Positions 30,976 through 43,000 of a stretch of DNA of 64,000 bases are shown piece by piece. Both the position numbers and the translations under genes were made by a program. The notes under the pieces are model-generated. The model saw nothing but the letters and a program-made list of their open reading frames with translations. It made no database searches and had not been told where the DNA came from. The stretch covers positions 49,170,008-49,234,007 of the forward strand of contig CM059973.1 of assembly GCA_030490835.1 (NCBI GenBank). Direction: 5' to 3'. Positions within the stretch are counted from its first letter, which is position 1. Each line of letters begins with the position of its first letter. The DNA comes from Annona cherimola (Eukaryota > Streptophyta > Magnoliopsida > Magnoliales > Annonaceae).

Positions 30976-31629
30976 CACAAGCAAGGAGAACAACAAAAAT
31001 GAAAAGAGAAAGAAGAAGAAGAGATGAAACTCAAGGATTTGTAATGGACAACTAGTCTCGTCTTGATCTTCTTTTCTTGCTTTGAAGCTCTTGGTTTTCT
31101 CCCCCTTTCGCAGTAGCCACGACCCCTTTATTTTTTCTTTAGCAAACTCTAAGAGAAATATATTACCCACAATGAATTAGAGCAGGACGCATGCGAGAAT
31201 TTGCACACGAGGGGATTGGTGCCGAAGTGCCACTTCTCTGGAAGCTACCCGAAGCTGTCTATTTCTAGAATTTTCTACTATAGCGGTGCATGAGGCTGGG
31301 GTGCCAACTTTTTACCTTGCAATCTTGGTGTGTGTTTGCAATGCAACTCTTTTCCCATCACTTTGGCATGAAGTCAATGAGTTAGCCACAATCTTTCCCT
31401 ACAACAAATGATACAAAATAAGTAAATGTTATCCTAAATGATGTAATGAAATTACTAATAAGTTTAAATGACATGAATTACATTGAATTAAACTAAAAAA
31501 TGTACAAAATCTACACAAGGCCTGAAATGCAGAAATGGTGAAAACTAATGTAAAATTTATGCAAATTTACATATTTCTTTTGAACTAGCATTCCAAATGA
31601 GTGCAACATGAGCGTTGGTAACTCTATTT
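30976..31629. other. Unassigned repeat-like stretch
   Basis: A mixed-composition block (30980-31400) with an AG-rich start and text such as GTGCCGAAGTGCCACTTC, then AT-rich sequence. It probably belongs to another retroelement. No gene recognised. Confidence 0.45.
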
Positions 31630-31639
31630 TCAAACAATT

Positions 31640-32200
31640 ATCACTCTATAGTCATTGTAAATGGAAAATTAGTTGAAAGAGTTAAGTCTTTGGTTAAGGA
31701 AAACCAAAAAGTTAACCACTAAAATTGAAAATTTAAAGAATGAAAATACTACATTGAATGAATCATTATCAAAATTCTCTAGCCTAGGAGAAAGTGTCAA
31801 AATGTTCCTATATATGACCACCCAACTAAGATACTTTACATTTGAGTAGGAGAGGGCATTAAATCAAATGCTCTAATGTGAGTTAGACCCCAAGCAAAGG
31901 TAACTACAACACAAGGTCAAGGTAGGACAACTAGAATAGTTTGGGTAAGAAGACCAACATGACAACCAAAATGCACATGGAGTCCATCCTAAAGAATTCA
32001 TGGTGCATACAATATCTGTAACATGTTTGGTCATAAAATCTAACAATGAAAAATCAAGAAGTTGCAAAGCAAAGGTTCTAAACTAGTTTGGGCACCAAAG
32101 AACATTGTATTTGTGCATTCTAAAATTGAACAATATAGACTCAAAATGCTTACTAGCCCAAATTGACCCAAAAGATGGGTTCCAAAGAGATGAGCTGTAC
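31640..32200 (+). pseudogene. gag: Gag C-terminus (copy D)
   Basis: Reads IVNGKLVERVKSLVKEN, then TLNESLSKFSSLGESVKMF, aligning with the coiled C-terminal part of copy A gag. Stops are frequent. It ends with the RWVPKR-stop and GTTCC-to-GTAG segment (about 32180-32215) before the protease, mirroring copies A and B. The capsid domain is missing upstream. Confidence 0.75.
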
Positions 32201-32249
32201 TTGATTATTTTTGTAGGTATGCCTTAGAGCAAAAATAAGCAATACATGA

Positions 32250-33150
32250 TTTATAGACAATAGTTGCTCAAGGCATATGACTGGAGATAAAGCCCTATTT
32301 AACGACCTCAAGCTTTATAAAGGTGGAACTATTACATTTGACAATAATGAGAAAGGTAAAATCAGTGATAAGGGATATGTTTATGGCATTTCTAAGGCAT
32401 GGATTGAGGAAGTTCTATTTGTTGAAGAACTCGAGCACAATCTAGTGAGTATTAGCCAATTAAGCGGTAAAGGTTATAGAGTTATGTTTGAATAACCTAT
32501 GTGCAATGTCTTTGACGGAGATCATATAATATTTAGTGGAAAAAGACATAAGAATATATATTTGATATGCCTTGACGAATTAGATGGAAAATGTTGGGTA
32601 ACAATTGATAATGATCCATGGGTATGACACATTAGACTTAGACACATAAACAAATCAAATATCAAGACTTTGTGGATAAGGGGCTTGGTAGAAGGTTTAC
32701 AAAAGCTCAAATATGATAAGGATAAAATCTACAAAATTTGTCAAATGTCCAAACATTCAAAAGTATCTTTTCCACAAAAGAATGAAGTCTCAACTTCTAG
32801 GCTACTTGAGTTATTACACATGGATCTTTACGAACCATTTGAGATATTGAGTCTTGGAGGAAATAAGTATGTCTACGTTACCATTGATAATTTTTCAAGG
32901 TTACTTGGATAATGTTATTAGCCAACAAAGATTAAGTCTTTTCTATGTTTATTAGTTTTTCAAAACGAGTGCAAAATAAAAGACAAAACACAATTATATC
33001 TGTTAGAAGTGATCATAGTGGTGAATTTGAAAATAAACGTTTCATAGAATTTTGTAATAAAAAAGGAATTTATCATACATTTTCTGCCCAAAAACTCCTC
33101 AATAAAATAGTGTTGTTGAGAGAAAGTATGAAACTCATGTTATTTGAAAC
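32250..33150 (+). pseudogene. pol: Protease and integrase fragment (copy D)
   Basis: The protease region (SRHMTGDKALFNDLKLYKGG) has its DSG altered just upstream (about 32258-32266 reads as DNS). The integrase part keeps CQMSKHSKVSF, LLHMDLYEPFEI and RSDHSGEFENKRFIEFCNKKG, with a frame break near 32900. It ends near HTFSA, with remnants of the VVERK text, where the similarity to Copia stops. Confidence 0.8.
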
Positions 33151-35628
33151 TTAATGAATATAACGTAAACTGAAAGCTTGTATAGTGTGTATATTATTAG
33201 TGTAAATTTATAAAAAAATTGTATATGTTTACAAAAGACTAAATTGCAATTTTATAAAAGTGAGATTAAATTGCAAATTTAGAAAAGGGGACTAATTGGT
33301 AAATTTGAAAAGAGTAGAGACAAAAAGTGGACTTATTTGGAATTCACAAAAGTTACATTCGAGATTTATAAGAAAAATGGAGGGTAATTTATGATTTCAT
33401 AAAGATTAGATATGAAACTAAGTTTTTATAAATTTTTCGAGAAGGAATTTCAAAATTCTGAATTACAAGAATTAAAATTGTTTAAATTCACGGACCTTAT
33501 GGAAAAATAAAAATAAATAGGAAAATTTGGCCCAAGTAGGGGTCCTAATTAAGAGCTTATATTAATATACACTATTTTCATTCGATCTAAGTATGTATAA
33601 CTCGGATTGACATAAAAATTTAATGAGAATTATTAAATTATGTGCCTTTTAATCTAGATGGATTAGATTATGAAAAATAATTGACTAAAGTGCTTAACTT
33701 AAGTGCATCAGAAAACGTGCCCAGAAGCCAAACCCATGCAAGCTTTCATGTCCAAAAACCTACTATTGATAAATTTGTATTTTTAGTTAATTATTCATTA
33801 AATCAATATCTCGGTATATTTAAGGCCGTTTGAAATGAAATTTTAGGAGCAAACATTGTTAATATACTCTACATAATGAATGGTCTAGATCATAGAAATT
33901 ATGTTTAGAAGATTTTTAAACAACCAAAATTGGATGAGATTTCATGAATTAATTTTGACCGCCAAGATCTTAACCTATGCCAATTATTTCGATGTGAAAC
34001 TTAAAATGGACGGTTAAATTAATCTGTTCTAAAATATGAACGGATTGGATTATGAAAAATGATTTAATAACGCATTTACATAATTTCAAATTTTGCATTA
34101 GAAAATGTGCATGGATGAGGTATGTCCCTACCGTTGGAACATGCATATGTATCATTTTAACCATATATTTCACATCTTATTAATTGAAATAATTATATAT
34201 ATATACAACCCCATTTTGGGTGAAATTTCACTGGTAAGCCTAAATTAATGTATCCTACTTGATGAACGGAGTAGATTATACAAAACGTAATTATAAATGA
34301 GTCAAAAATTAAAATTTCAATGAATTTTATTAGTTAATTTCAAATGCTTATATTCTAACCAAAATTAATCATTTTGACAAAAAATTTGATATGAATGGCT
34401 AATTTCACGTGCTTTAAAATATAAATGGATTAGATTATAAAGAATATCGTTGAAAATTTTTTTTAAGTAAACAATTTTTAACTGTATTTGTCTTGAACCA
34501 ATTAGCGTCCAATAATTAGTAATAAGTTGTGATGTGTTGATATATATACTATTGTAATGATCTAAAGCATGTAAGTTGTGGTTGAAGGACTGCATCAGTG
34601 CCAGAATTTAACTATGTGTAAATTCAGAAAACACATGCAACTTAGCAAGGTCGATAAAATCATGTGCTGGCAGCGTTGTATACATTGGTGTTGAGCATGG
34701 ATATAGAGGTGTCGGGTTATTAAATAATATATGACAGATAATAGCAATGCAGTAATTCTCAAGCGGACAGCTGTTAGATGAATTGGCTATATATCTATTA
34801 GCCGGACCGAGAAAGACTTTCTATTACGCAGATTGAAAGCTGTAAAACTTCGGCTTAAGGAAATAAGGAAGGGAAAAGGCGGACAAGACTAAAAGCAGCC
34901 AAAAAAGGGCGAAAAGCAGATAGACACCGGACGTTCCAAACAGGTTCTACAATATATATTTTTATGTACTTCATGTTCACACAGTGGGTATACATATGAC
35001 CTTTTAAATTTAATATGGCTAATCACTGACTGTTACCTGGATTGTACGTTCCTTTAACTAATATAAAAAATATATATAATAATTAAGAATGGTAGTAGTT
35101 AAGAATTGAGAATCTTAAATATATATTATAGAAATTTCATTTGATTTTTCTCTTGCCACAGATTAGATGTCGTCACCCTATATAATACGATAATAAAATT
35201 TAATATGGTAACCATTGGTGTTGAATGAAATGTATAGTCTAAATTAATTACAAAATAGTAATTTAATATAGACATAAAATATATAGAATGCCGAAAATAT
35301 AAGATAGTCCTTTGGGCTTGTTTAGGTAAAGGAAAAGAAAAGATTGAGAAGGTAAGCTGACATTCTAAGGTAAGCAAGCAAAGCCTTGAAATGATTGAAT
35401 GACTTGCAATTCATTTGTTGTTAACATTTTTCAATATTATTTAAGGATGGTCATCCCCATAAAGTGGTTTGAAAAAAGTATTTATTAACCTATTTTATAA
35501 ATGATCATGCTACATTTCTCAATTTGAAAAGAGAACAGAATGACGAAAGTGATTATTTCTTGAAATTTGCTAACATGTGTATGATGCATGGTGCAAAAAG
35601 GTATAGGTCCATTCTAGAAGTGTAAGCG
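33151..35628 (+). repeat. Diverged plus-oriented Gypsy LTR remnant
   Basis: AT-rich, no genes. Several phrases match solo LTR I in order, for example ATTTCATGAATTAA followed by ATCTTAACCTATGCC (33940-33980). The end (35300-35628) matches the region with GGTAAGCAAGCA and TTAAGGATGGTCATCC. It stops where the minus Gypsy begins, so that element seems inserted in it. The part before about 33540 and 34640-34930 is unassigned. Confidence 0.55.
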
Positions 35629-38600
35629 TGTGGCGCCCCCAACCGAGCGTCACATCCTGAGCCTTACCAAGGAATCGTTATTGACTGGTAAACGTGATCA
35701 AGATTGTTGCACTGTCACACAGCAGGATTTAACGGATATTTATCCGATTATTTACAATTCCTTAATAATTTATTTAAAAAATATTTTTCCTCAAATGTCC
35801 ATTCAAGTCATCTTTGACTTAATACACACATTTCATATCAGATATAACCATAAAAATTCATAACATGCCTATCATCCATAATCACTTGTTCATAAAATAC
35901 AAATCATCATATAGATCAGATATGAACATAAATATCAAGTCATATTACATTCCATTAGCCATAGTATCAATTAAAATAAATCTTCAGTTTCTTTCATTCT
36001 TCCATGCCCAAATTTTTGCTCCTTGTTCTTCTCATTTCTTTACCTGTCGATGGGTTTGGAAAACAATACGTGAGTTGTACACTCAATAAGCAAGCTATAT
36101 ATTTTTCAGGCAAATCATTTTGATGGTTATTTAAAATCATTTCTCTCCATTCAGTAGAGACACTTATCAAGTGATCAACTACCTGCGGAGCAGAAACCTT
36201 TTTACTTAAATCATCAAAGAAAGCAACATTATACCCCCTCGAGGGTACATCATGATAATGCAATGCAATGCAAGACATCATTGGATAGAAGCTACCTAGG
36301 CGACCATCCGTCTCTTCGTGCTCCCGTCTCAGGAAGGGCGCCGCTGGCCCAAGGCCTATTTTAGGGACATGGTCACACCAAAGGGGGACAATCATTCCGC
36401 TTATACCTTTAAGGTGGACCTTATGTTGTGTGCACATGAACGTATCCTTAACATGCTAGCACAATTTTCTTGCATAAATTCATAAGACACTATTTTCATA
36501 TTTAACAAAGCAGTTATGTAAATCTATTAACAACACGTATTGAACTAAGGAGTGGTCATCCTTAAATACCTTAAAAAAATTAAAATATCATTTGCTAAAC
36601 CAATAAAAGCAGTGGAAATATCATTTACAACTATTTAAGAAGATTTTAAGAAAAAAAAATTTATTTAGAAAATTTTTTGCTTGCTTACCTTGGTCACGTG
36701 AGCTTTCCAGATCAACTTTTTCTTTGCCTTTGCCTATACATGTAAGAATGACATAGCATTCATGTAAATTGCATTTACTTGCATTCAACTTAGTTTTCCA
36801 ACCCATTTTCATAAATATTCATAACCTACTTGAATTCCAAGTCGGGTCTACATACACAACATACTTATTTATCAAAATCATTCATTACATTACATATTCA
36901 ATTCCCATATTTAGGGTATCATTCATATATATCATAACACATTCCTTAATCACCATATGAAGTAATAAACTTTCAACTTGTCATTTTTCACAAATTTTTC
37001 ATAATTCAAATATTGGGCTTATTCTTAAGCACTTAGTTAATATCATAACCTTCATATATTAATCTCAAATTTTGGAATTATCCAAACAGAAACATAATTC
37101 ACATGATTCAATCATATTTTATGTATTTTTACATTTTAACATTTCACTTAAACCATTTATCATTTTCTCATACTCATCTCTTCATATATGACAAGTTCAT
37201 AACACAAAATTCATGTGCTTGTTAAAATTTTTCAAATCAGAAACTTGGCTTCTAATTCAATGTAATTATACACCTTAATTAACACTTTATTTAGTGTATT
37301 TTTACGGATTTTTAATCCACTAATTATAGGCTTCCAAAACAGCAACTTTGGGACCCATTTTCTACACTTTGAACGTCCCTTTTGATACTCAAATCTAAAC
37401 AGATTTTTAATCACTTAATTTCAGAAATTAAGCACACTTTTCTTAACCCAAATTCAGGGTATTATCACATATTTAAATTCGATATATTGGTTGCTTACAA
37501 AACAGCAACGTTTCACGCATGTAGGGTACCCTTTCTACACTACTTTTGACATCCACATATGAGCTTCCTAAAAATCCGATTTAGGCAGTCCTTGCTAAGC
37601 CCTTTTTAACGTCCAAAGTACCCTAAGTTTAGGGTATTTTACCTTCTAAATCATCCATAATTCATTTAAGCTAATTCATGTATCATTTTCAACATCAAAA
37701 CATGGAAATCGGGTCTTAAGAGTAACCCTACTTAGCATTCTTTCTAAAATTCATAATTCATACTTAAATCAACATATATCATACATCTAAACATGAATTA
37801 TCATGTAATCATATCAACTCAATAAAACAACAACATCACATGTAAATTAAAACAAGTTTCAGCTAGCTTATGAACTCAAAATCAACACTAATCACCATTT
37901 TCTTCTACTTATCCTTGATTACATACTTGTCATTAAATCCCCATTTAATATCCTAATTAAGGGTATCATAAATATTCCTTTAAGGATTCATTATGAATCA
38001 TATTCATGATTCACAAATTGAATTAGAAAAACTAGATTCAAATGATTCTAACTTAAAAGTGTACTTACTTGAATTGAGTAACACTTAAGCTCAAATTCTC
38101 TAGCTAATTTTCTTGACTTCTTTTCTCTTTTTCTTTTCCTTTTTCTCTTCTTTTTCTTGACCTTTCCTTTTCTGAATATGGACGTGCACAAGGCTGCTGG
38201 AATGGGACTCAAGCTCCTTCAGTTTTTCTAACTCCAAAAGCATATGTGAATATGGACGTACCCCTTAAGAATGCCTAGATTTTCCAGCTTGTGGGCCCCA
38301 TTTTTCCCATGATTTGAGGGTATTTTATTGTATATTTATTCCTCTTGCTAATATGGAAAAATTTTCTCCATGTATTTTACAATTTACTTACATAAAAATT
38401 CAACAATTATCCATTACATTAATCATCACCAAGCTGTCCACTGATCACGTCCCATTTCAGCTGCTGGTTTTCCATTTTTTCCAATAAATTAGCAGCCTTA
38501 ATTAATGGGTATTTATGCACCTTAACATGTAGACTACTTAGGCACATATTTAGCATTTTTAAAAAATAAAAAAAAATCAAATTGCCAGCTTTTTGGACGG

Positions 38601-39778
38601 TCCATATTGCAGCTCCCTTTGGCTGTCCATATTCACGTCCCTTTTTCAGTAGCCAATTTGCAACTTTTCCACCATTTTGCAGCTTTAATTTAATGGCCAT
38701 TTAATCACCTAGTAATTTAGCTCAATTAGGGTCCATTTAGCATAAACAAAAAATCACAAAAAAATTCAAAAGCCATCATAACCGTCCACATCTCCCCTAC
38801 ATCATGTTGCTATCCATTTAATGATCGTATCTCAATGGTCCTGATTTGATGCTTTTAACCATGATTTTTCACCCTAATTAAATGCATATTTATTCACCTT
38901 AACTCATAGCTGACTTAAGCATATATTTTTTGTGAAAAAAATCACAAAAATCCAAATTAGGGGGCTGTTTGGACGTTCCATGTATTCCACCCAAGCTACC
39001 CTCTCTTGAGCTAGCGTATTGGCTCATTAATCAGCATTTATTCCTCATATAATTGCATGGATTTTTCTATTTTTAATAATTCATAAAATACCCTGCAATT
39101 TACCTCCTGTTGACACCTCATTTTTGTCTTTATTCATTTAATTATTTTACTTATCTTTAACATAAATGCTAATCACTTTATGGTGCAAAAGTCAAAAAGT
39201 TGATCCCAATTTCGTGCAGGAATAATCCCATCATCATTATCTTGATCAAATCCTTTTATAATCTTGATCTCATAATTTTAACCGTCCATTTCAAATTTCA
39301 TCTCAATCTGACTTTTCTAGCTCAATTTATGATCAATTGTAGTTATCTCTGAATTTTGGACGGTGATGATCAATTATCATCAAAATTTTCATAATATAAC
39401 TTTATCATGTGATTAAGCACGAAATTATGTGCTTCCCTCTCAATTTTCATCTTAATCCGCCTTATAGGCATCAAGTTATGAATTTTTCAACATTTTCCAA
39501 CTTGGCTCTACAATTAGCCACCTAATTTCCATTAATCACATTATGGAATTTAACTAATTTTTCATAGCACACTAATACTTTTTAATCCTCATTAGGCCGC
39601 TTTAATCATATTAACCCATTTCGACTTGGAGTAATTGATTTTTATCATCGTTCATAATCACTGACCTAATTGCAACAAATCATGAAAATTTGCATATAAT
39701 TCATTCATAATTCAATTCAATCATACATAAATCATTCAAATGCGTATACATGAATCCTATATGGTTTAGGGTTTCACA
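35629..39778 (-). repeat. 3' LTR of Tekay-like Gypsy (4.15 kb)
   Basis: From TGTGGCGCC to GGGTTTCACA, with the polypurine tract immediately inside. The first 200 bp differ from the 5' LTR at 51524 by roughly one base in eight to ten (eyeballed). The sense start TGTGAAACCCTAAACC contains a telo-box-like AAACCCTAA. Several GGTACCCT/AGGGTA short hairpins occur. I see no gene inside. Confidence 0.85.
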
Positions 39779-39795
39779 ATTCTCCCCCCTTATAA
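39779..39795 (-). other. Polypurine tract of Tekay-like Gypsy
   Basis: The sense strand reads TTATAAGGGGGGAGAAT directly before the 3' LTR. Confidence 0.85.
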
Positions 39796-39816
39796 TAGGT
39801 TTCATCCCGAAACTGT

Positions 39817-40049
39817 CTATCCTTTAAACAATTGGGGGTATTTCCTTTCTACTTCTTCCCTTAGTTCCCGTGTAGCTTCGCTTTCGGAATATCGATTCCA
39901 TTGAACCTTTACGTATTCGATTTCCCTATTCCGAAACTTCTGTACTTTATGATCCAAGATTCTAATTGGTCTTTCCTCATAGTTTAGATGATCCTAGATC
40001 TGTAGGTTTTCTGCTACCAGTACATGGGTTGGATCTGCAATATATTTTA
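39817..40049 (-). pseudogene. pol: Integrase C-terminus with chromodomain (split piece)
   Basis: The final part of the Gypsy polyprotein, read from KYIADPTHVLVAENLQI, with one in-frame TAG, then YEERPIRILDHKV, IEYVKVQWNRYSESEATRELREE and a stop at 39817-39819. The segment VKVQWNR...EATRELREE is the chromodomain-like aromatic/acidic pattern of chromovirus integrases, thought to guide insertion into heterochromatin. It was continuous with 45740-46360 before the solo LTR inserted between the Lys and Tyr codons (SMLRK / KYIAD). Confidence 0.8.
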
Positions 40050-43000
40050 TGTGGCACCCCGAACCGAGACGACACTTCCTTACCTCAAGATCTTATTGAT
40101 TGGTAAATGTGAATCAGGATTGTTGCCCTGATCACGCGGAGGGTTCTTAATTGGATCTCGTCCAAAAAAAAAATTTCGTTTTCATCTGTCATCATTCAAA
40201 ACTTTATATAGAAATCATCACACATTATGACATTTCACTTGTAATAGAATTCATAAATTCATTCATAGCATCCTTTCATGTCTGTCATTATTCACTCAAT
40301 CATCGTACACATCATACTTGCATACATTTAGTCATTGACTCACATGAAACTTAGAATTCTAACGAAGTTCATATACACAATTAGCTTACCTTAGCATATT
40401 CATACTTTTCCATTCCTCATAGCCTTCAAGGCTATCCTCACGTACCTTCCTTCACGTTTTAGGTTCGCAACCTTCTGAGCTTCCTCGGTACCTGTCTAAG
40501 GGTTGGGAAAACAAAACGTGAGTGATAACTCAGTAAGCAAGCATTTTATCTTTAGGGCAAGGCTTCCTTGAAAACCTTTTTCATAAACATCGGGAATACC
40601 TTTTTCCTGAGGACATGTATATGTCCTAAAATATCATCGTGAAATCCTTTGTTTATGAGGACAATTCCATGTCCTTGAATGTTTTCATAAGACATTCATT
40701 CATAAAATCATTTACAAGCCGCGCCTGGCTTGTTAAGGCAAAACATATACGTTTTACCTTCTCTAATGAGTTCCCTTTAATCTTATATGAACATTTTTAA
40801 TGTTCATAGCCATTACATGAAATCATCGGTTGCCAGTGGACGTTTTACGTCCAAAATATTTTTCTTATAAATCCTTAGACAAAGGAGGACATTCTCATGT
40901 CCTAAAACATCATTAACATAAGCCATCATAAAATACTTTAGACAATATACATTTTATGTCTCAAAACATTTTTCATATATCTTCCTTTGGCAATGGACAT
41001 TCATATGTCCTAAAACACTTTTTATTTCCAACACATTAACATTGGACATTCTCATGTCCATAAACCCTTATCATTTACGCTCTTTAGAAAAGGACATTCT
41101 TATTCCCAATCCAAGTTTCAGGTAAATTTTTTCATAATCCCCGTCTTGGGGCTGGTTTATAGAAAAAAAGGCTAATAAAATACCTAAACCATTTTCATAA
41201 CTGCATTTGCATAAAAAAATTTCCTTTTATTCCTGTTATTTATACTTTTGTGTAAAACACCCTCTCTTTTAGGGTAACTTATGCATATTAGCTCATAAAA
41301 ATCCCTTTTTAGGATAACTTTTTGTATAAATGCTTTTATATCCCAATCTTTGGGCTTTTGGAAAGAAAAACTTATGCAAACACATTTTTCCCCATCCAGT
41401 AGTGACACTTAGCAAGTGATCATGCTACCTTTTGGAAGAGAATCCTTAACAGCACGGTAGCCAGGCGGCTGTTTATTTATCCTGCTCCCATCTCAGGGAG
41501 GGCGCCACTGACACTCCTACCATCCCTTAGCGACTTGGCCTTATGTAGAGTGGGCCCCGGTCATCCCAACCGTGCTCTACAACCTGCCTATTTCTTGCAC
41601 TGGTGCACCGTACATTATTATGACGGACCACAGTCCGTTTGGTTTGAAGAACCAAAGATTGCAGCCCATGTTCTTTTAAACCGGGATCACAGACCGCAGC
41701 CTGCATCCATATGCACAAAAATCTTAGACCGAAGTCTATATTTAAGAATAATATTCAAAAACATATCACAGACCGCAGTCCATGTCAACTTGTAAACAAG
41801 CGCACCCACTTTAACAAGTTGTTATTTGAAATCTAGTTTTAGGATGACCTCCCTTAAATTCTTTTAGAAATATTTTGAGTAAAATATTTTGATAAACATT
41901 TGAAATGTTTGAAAAATAATACATCTTAAAACTCTTTTAATAAAAGAATTTCAAAACCTTTGGATTTCCATAAATAAATCATATTTTTCTCTAATATTTT
42001 CTCGGTTTCCATTTCAGGATCTTTTGTTTACAAAAGTTATGCAATTATGCTATCTCCTTGTCCATGGCCTAAAAATTTAATAATTGTTCACATATCCATT
42101 ATTTTTACGTATAGGGAAATTGCACAGTCTTTTGTATACCATTAAGCAACCTGAAATCAAACTATTTTATGAAATCAATCATAGGAGGTTGGTCATCCTT
42201 AAATCCCTTTCAACACATTCGTAGAAATATTTTTTCAACATTTTCAACATAGATTTCCTTGTCTAAAGGAAATCAAATCTTTTCGAATATCATTTCAAAA
42301 CATATGGACTATGTCTTAATCATCATTTACTATTTAATTATCTTGACCTAGCAAATAAATCTTTTCATAATCATCATTGTTTATTACAAGTTACTATAGA
42401 AATAACTCAAAATTTATTTACAAACAATATTTTGTGAAAAAGGATAAAATTCTCTTTTTCTTATAAAATGTTGTTAAAACAATATCATATAGAACTTGCT
42501 TGCTTAAAAGAAAATTCTTAAAACCATCGGTATCTAACATGAAATCCTTAGAAAACATTAGAATGGAGAACTTGCTTACTCATAAGCAAAATTCTCAATT
42601 CCATTAACTTGAAGCATTCCCATCTTTGGCAACACTTAGGATAAATTATTTATCTTAAGAAGTGTCGCTTGCTTCCAATGAAGCAAACCTTAAGACTTTT
42701 CATTAAAGTCATCATTTTTTCAAAACTTATGGCTTTGCATTAAAGCCATCATATTCAAAGCTTGTGCTTGCCCATTCGTTAAAACATAAACATAGACAAT
42801 TCAATCATATGAATCACATAGAAAGAAAATGGCATTTTTAGAAAGTTTGCTTGCTTACCTAAGATCGCCATAATCCCTTTTCCTTCCATTCTTTTCATTT
42901 CCTATATAAAAATGACATTGCATTTATACATATAATCTCATATGCTTGCACATAATTTAGTTTTCCGACCCATATATTTTCATTGATTATATGACCCACT

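Larger units (their letters stand above)
31630..33150 (+). mobile_element. Truncated SIRE-type Copia, copy D
   Basis: The only plus-strand copy: gag C-terminus, gag-pol junction, protease and integrase core, then an abrupt end. There is no LTR, RT or ORF3. It lies head-to-head with the 5' end of copy B. Confidence 0.8.

Noticed and set aside
34640..34930. Possible small host gene or RNA
   Set aside because: Slightly higher GC than its surroundings but no open frame, promoter or RNA fold I can support.
33970..35377. Short AT-rich frames as genes
   Set aside because: No domains, AT-rich, inside a diverged LTR.
39768..39776. Telomeric repeat
   Set aside because: A single AAACCCTAA-like word at an LTR edge, not an array.
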